From NCBI GenBank assembly GCA_944391615.1, contig CALXUE010000002.1:62001-126000 (forward strand): a stretch of DNA of 64,000 nt, written 5' to 3'. Position numbers and translations under genes: made by a program. This stretch comes from an uncultured Alphaproteobacteria bacterium. Its GTDB lineage: Bacteria; Pseudomonadota; Alphaproteobacteria; RF32; CAG-239. The notes beneath the pieces are model-generated. The model was given only the letters and a program-made list of their open reading frames with translations. It made no database searches and was not told the DNA's origin. Positions 61,128 to 64,000 of this stretch are shown here, piece after piece (position 1 is the first letter of the stretch; each line of letters begins with the position of its first letter).

Positions 61128-61167
61128 ACGCAATAATATAAATAAAAATAAATGAAACCTTTTAAGG

Positions 61168-61195
61168 TGTATATGTTTTTAAAACACTTTGTCAA
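61168..61195 (-). promoter_or_regulatory. Sigma-70-type promoter for the Cys-cluster gene
   Basis: TTGACA (61190-61195) and TATACA (61168-61173) spaced 16 bases on the minus strand. The -35 box touches the end of the DUF1847 gene (stop at 61196). Confidence 0.75.
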
Positions 61196-61645
61196 CTAAA
61201 AACTTTCCAACAACTCCACAATATTGTTATTATTATCCGGAGATTTCACCAAAAAAGTTGTCACCAAAGCATCCGAATGTTTTTGAAAAAGCAAACCATG
61301 CCCTAAACACAAACCAAAATTAATGTTAAAATCCGTTTTTTGAGCATTAAGATATTCGGCCTGAGAAATCGGATCACAACTAGGCCCGGCCATTTCCGGA
61401 GAAATTTCAGCCCCATCAAGTCCGCTTTCTTTGCAGTTCATAGACACAACTTCAAAGCCCTCGTTTTTCAAGATATTAATAAGTTTATCAGCCAATTCTT
61501 GTACAGCCTTGCAGTTTGCAATACCAATTTTCCTAAAGCCTGAAATTTTGCAAAAATCAATCAACTCCTGTAACCGAGAACGGCTCTTAGCCTGAAAAGC
61601 AACTTTCATAGCCTCTTTATCTTCTGTGCTATAATTAATAGACAT
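61196..61645 (-). CDS. DUF1847 putative metal-binding protein
   Basis: A 149-residue protein with the DUF1847 pattern: 'RLQELIDFCKISGFRKIGIANCKAV' (about 25-49), 'GFEVVSMNCKESGLDG', a Cys in 'GPSCDPISQAEYLN' and 'FGLCLGHGLLFQKHSDALVTTFLVK' (about 108-132). The conserved Cys suggest a metal or cofactor site; family function unknown. ATG at 61645 behind AGGAG. Confidence 0.82.
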   Translation of the reverse strand: MSINYSTEDKEAMKVAFQAKSRSRLQELIDFCKISGFRKIGIANCKAVQELADKLINILKNEGFEVVSMNCKESGLDGAEISPEMAGPSCDPISQAEYLNAQKTDFNINFGLCLGHGLLFQKHSDALVTTFLVKSPDNNNNIVELLESF

Positions 61646-61699
61646 AACCAAACTCCTCTAAAAAACCAAAACAAGCTTGATAATATCAACAAAACAAAA

Positions 61700-61730
61700 A
61701 CACTCAAGCAAAATCTGCCTGAGTGTTATA
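61700..61730 (-). terminator. Terminator of paralogue 1
   Basis: Minus strand AACACTCAGGCAG / TTGCTTGAGTGTT stem followed by T-rich sequence. The same hairpin, slightly changed, ends paralogue 2 at 62266-62296. Confidence 0.8.
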
Positions 61731-61742
61731 AAGAAAACAAAA

Positions 61743-62171
61743 CTATCTGCTGACTTCAGCCAAAAGCGACTTCCAGTCATGCAAAGCCATTGCTTCATTG
61801 TTATCGGCCATTTCAGCAAAGATTGCAGCATCTTCAAGAGTTTGAATTTCCACAGATGCAGACAGCGACATAAAATAATCGCGTATCTGGATCTCCCAAT
61901 TTCTAAAAATATCCTCCACACATTGCATGTGCGAGTTGACTAAAGAGACAGACACCTTACAAGCTTCTGCCAAATCAGCATTTCCATTTTTCCGGCAAAT
62001 TTCAGCTTCTTCGTCATAATGCTTACGCCACTTTACCAACAAAGCATACAAATGCAATAGACCTACAACCGGCAGTCCCAAATTTCCATCTTCAATCAAA
62101 ATTGCTAAATTAATAGCTTCTTCCAAAGAGCTCTCCGCTCTCCGTAATAATTGTTGTTGTTCTTGATTCAT
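61743..62171 (-). CDS. Helical protein of unknown function, tandem paralogue 1
   Basis: A 142-residue cytoplasmic, acidic, helical protein ('SSLEEAINLAILIEDGNLGLPVVGLLHLYALLVKWRKHYDEE', about 14-55; 'CVEDIFRNWEIQIRDYFMSL'; ends 'EAMALHDWKSLLAEVSR'). Its neighbour has the same length, the same ending and the same promoter. No ribosome site precedes the ATG. No family recognised. Confidence 0.65.
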   Translation of the reverse strand: MNQEQQQLLRRAESSLEEAINLAILIEDGNLGLPVVGLLHLYALLVKWRKHYDEEAEICRKNGNADLAEACKVSVSLVNSHMQCVEDIFRNWEIQIRDYFMSLSASVEIQTLEDAAIFAEMADNNEAMALHDWKSLLAEVSR

Positions 62172-62204
62172 AATTATAAAATTAAAAATTAATACGCTAC
62201 TTAA

Positions 62205-62233
62205 AAGCTACACAAAAATAATTTTTTTGTCAA
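62205..62233 (-). promoter_or_regulatory. Promoter of paralogue 1
   Basis: TTGACA (62228-62233) and TAGCTT (62205-62210), 17 bases apart on the minus strand; conserved base for base with the promoter of paralogue 2. Confidence 0.7.
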
Positions 62234-62308
62234 GTTTTATTTACCTCTATGATGAGATATAAAAAACACCCAAGCAAATCTGCCTGAGTGTGGTAAAGAA
62301 AAAAAAGA

Positions 62309-62737
62309 TTATTTGCGGACATCTGCCAAAAGCAACTTCCAGTCATGGAATACCATATTTTCGTTTTTGTCAGCCATTTCAGCAAAGAGCAAAGCATCTT
62401 GAAGAACCTGCTCCGACAAAGACTGTTCTAATAGCAATTTACGAAAATAACATCGTATTTCAAATTCCAAACCTCTGAAAATATCTTCGAAGTGTCCAAT
62501 TTCAGAAGACAACATATCTTTAACATCTTCATAAGATTGCACCATGTCGTCATCTCCCTTTTGCCGACTGTCTTCTACCTTTTGTTTATAGGTAGTATAC
62601 CAGTTTTTCAAAACGGCATAGAGCCTTAACAACCCGCTAGCAGGCATCGACACACTACCTGTTTTAACTAACACAGCCACATTAATAGCGTTAATAAATT
62701 CTTCTTCCGAGGCTTTCAATAATTCATTGTAATCCAT
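62309..62737 (-). CDS. Helical protein of unknown function, tandem paralogue 2
   Basis: A 142-residue paralogue of the gene downstream, aligned end to end: 'EFINAINVAVLVKTGSVSMPASGLLRLYAVLKNWYTTY' (about 13-50), 'HFEDIFRGLEFEIRCYF', ending 'ENMVFHDWKLLLADVRK'. Identity is moderate in the protein but near complete in the 60-base leader, so the control region is under stronger constraint or was recently copied. Confidence 0.65.
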   Translation of the reverse strand: MDYNELLKASEEEFINAINVAVLVKTGSVSMPASGLLRLYAVLKNWYTTYKQKVEDSRQKGDDDMVQSYEDVKDMLSSEIGHFEDIFRGLEFEIRCYFRKLLLEQSLSEQVLQDALLFAEMADKNENMVFHDWKLLLADVRK

Positions 62738-62770
62738 AATTATAAAATTAAAAATTAATACGCTACTTAA

Positions 62771-62799
62771 AAGCTACACAGAATAAACTTTTTTGTCAA
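62771..62799 (-). promoter_or_regulatory. Promoter of paralogue 2
   Basis: TTGACA (62794-62799) and TAGCTT (62771-62776), 17 bases apart, same as for paralogue 1. Confidence 0.7.
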
Positions 62800-62814
62800 G
62801 TTTTATTTATAACA

Positions 62815-62844
62815 CAAAAAAAGTCCTCCATTTCGGAGGACTAA
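62815..62844 (-). terminator. Terminator of rpoD
   Basis: Minus strand AGTCCTCC / GGAGGACT stem with a short loop and seven T, right after the rpoD stop codon. Confidence 0.93.
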
Positions 62845-62848
62845 AAGA

Positions 62849-64000
62849 TTAACTATCCAAGAACGAACGCAGCTTGCGCGACCTGCTCGGATGCTTGAGC
62901 TTGCGCAAAGCCTTAGCCTCAATTTGACGAATACGTTCACGCGTAACGTTAAATTGCTGTCCGACTTCTTCCAAAGTATGGTCTGTGTTCATCCCGATAC
63001 CAAAACGCATACGCAATACACGTTCTTCACGCGGCGTCAATGAAGACAAAATGCGCGTGCAGGTCTCTTTTAAGTTTTCATGAATAGCTGAATCCAAAGG
63101 CTGTAAAGCATTTTCATCGGCAATAAAATCACCCAGAGAGGAATCGTCTTCATCACCGACCGGAGATTCCAACGAAACCGGCTCTTTAGCAATTTTCATA
63201 ACCTTGCGCACTTTGTCAATCGGCATAGACAAACGCTTAGCCACTTCTTCAGGCGTAGGTTCACGGCCCATTTCCGAGAGCATCTGGCGAGATGTGCGAA
63301 TAAGCTTATTAATTGTCTCAATCATATGCACCGGAATACGAATAGTGCGTGCTTGATCGGCAATAGAGCGCGTAATGGCCTGTCTAATCCACCAAGTTGC
63401 GTATGTTGAAAACTTGTATCCGCGACGATATTCAAATTTATCAACAGCCTTCATCAAGCCGATATTCCCTTCTTGAATCAGGTCTAAGAACTGCAAGCCG
63501 CGGTTTGTATATTTTTTGGCAATAGAAATAACCAAGCGCAAATTAGCCTCAATCATTTCTTTTTTAGCTCTGTCAGCCTCACGCTCACCTTTTTTAATTG
63601 TATCAACCATACGGCGATATTCATTAATCGGTAAGCCGCATTCTGTCGCCATCTGGGCAACTGAGCTGCGCAAATCAACAATTTCTTTAGAATATTTTTC
63701 AACAAAGGCCTTCCAGTGCTTATCCGTTTTTTTAGAAATCTTTTCCAGCCAATTAGAATCGAGTTCCGATTTTTGATAAGCTTCCAAGAAATCCTCACGT
63801 TTAATTTTGCAAGACAGCGCATAACGCAAGAGTTTTCCTTCCAGTCCCATAAGTCTGCGGTTAAGTTCGTTAAGTTGCTCAACCAACTGCTCAATTCTGC
63901 TGGAATTCAAATGGATAGAGCTCATTAACTCAACCAAATCTCTTTTGATTTGGATATACTTTTTCTCGGTAGCAGGAGAAATTTTCTTACCACTGATAAT
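62849..64000 (-). CDS. rpoD: RNA polymerase primary sigma factor RpoD, C-terminal part
   Basis: The frame stays open to the window edge, so these 383 residues are the C-terminal part of the gene. Visible: part of the non-conserved region; region 2 with '[43 protein letters not shown]' (split around positions 63400-63540) and '-10' recognition in '[19 protein letters not shown]'; region 3 '[13 protein letters not shown]'; region 4 helix-turn-helix '[27 protein letters not shown]' for the -35 box. An internal ATG at 63937 is not the start. Its presence explains the consensus TTGACA promoters seen here. Confidence 0.96.
   Translation of the reverse strand: MISGKKISPATEKKYIQIKRDLVELMSSIHLNSSRIEQLVEQLNELNRRLMGLEGKLLRYALSCKIKREDFLEAYQKSELDSNWLEKISKKTDKHWKAFVEKYSKEIVDLRSSVAQMATECGLPINEYRRMVDTIKKGEREADRAKKEMIEANLRLVISIAKKYTNRGLQFLDLIQEGNIGLMKAVDKFEYRRGYKFSTYATWWIRQAITRSIADQARTIRIPVHMIETINKLIRTSRQMLSEMGREPTPEEVAKRLSMPIDKVRKVMKIAKEPVSLESPVGDEDDSSLGDFIADENALQPLDSAIHENLKETCTRILSSLTPREERVLRMRFGIGMNTDHTLEEVGQQFNVTRERIRQIEAKALRKLKHPSRSRKLRSFLDS

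Overview
The window comes from an AT-rich alphaproteobacterial chromosome. The best lineage markers are a CcrM-type cell-cycle adenine methyltransferase, a two-gene M16 peptidase pair, an FlhX-like flagellar export protein, the DUF3035-lspA pair, and a TPR-methyltransferase fusion. Compact operons, a complete Rnf complex and no cytochrome genes in view would fit a microaerobic or anaerobic, possibly host-associated member of the group. That lifestyle and any finer placement are inference.

Layout. 1-301 is the start of mlaD. 456-5392 is a Gld-type ABC export cluster followed by a small soluble histidine kinase. 5379-9306 holds two LprI-like secreted proteins, a lipoprotein, tRNA-Lys, a guanine deaminase, an HD hydrolase and an AsmA-like protein. 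9354-11680 (minus) holds a DsbD-like protein and a CDP-alcohol phosphotransferase. 11802-18283 is an energy block, apbE-rseC-rnfBCDGEA: the Na+/H+-pumping ferredoxin:NAD+ oxidoreductase together with the enzyme that flavinylates it. Then come a family-5 uracil-DNA glycosylase, an outer-membrane barrel protein and a small membrane protein.

20896-27432 is the most striking part. It is an integrated single-stranded-DNA phage of the Microviridae (gokushovirus-like: VP5, VP3, VP1, VP2 and the VP4 replication initiator) sitting exactly in the chromosomal dif site. The 28-bp dif sequence is intact at the right end. An 18-bp core is repeated at the left end. No integrase or repressor gene is visible, so host XerCD is the likely recombinase. 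The crossover core lies inside the first codons of the first phage gene. Integration therefore leaves the phage promoter, a stem-loop, the ribosome-binding site and the ATG at the right end, while the operon body sits at the left end behind host DNA with a TTG and no ribosome-binding site. Circularisation would rejoin them. The promoter -10 box sits in two interleaved palindromes. The phage also carries an exact 720-bp tandem duplication that truncates a second VP2 copy.

27487-35793: yejF and yejE without yejAB, an unrecognised 760-residue membrane protein, rpsD with a structured leader, a TPR-methyltransferase and a Nudix protein. 35925-36360: tRNA-Ser and a duplicated tRNA-3'-end/terminator module. 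36361-45000 (minus): mutL, pgi, two M16 peptidases, a DUF3035 lipoprotein, lspA and mgtE. 45378-47355: tRNA-Leu, fliE-flgC-flgB and flhX. 47400-55482 (minus): RNA methyltransferases, two Ppx/GppA proteins, ccrM, rnhB, queH and a second DNA glycosylase. 55608-60187: small proteins, a periplasmic AhpD-like protein coupled to a CoA-disulfide-reductase/rhodanese fusion, and a metallophosphoesterase. 60284-60614: tRNA-Ile(CAT) with a GC-rich hairpin island flanked by a copy of the tRNA 3' end. 60729-64000: a Cys-cluster protein, a DUF1847 protein, two tandem paralogues with identical promoters, and the C-terminal part of rpoD running off the window.
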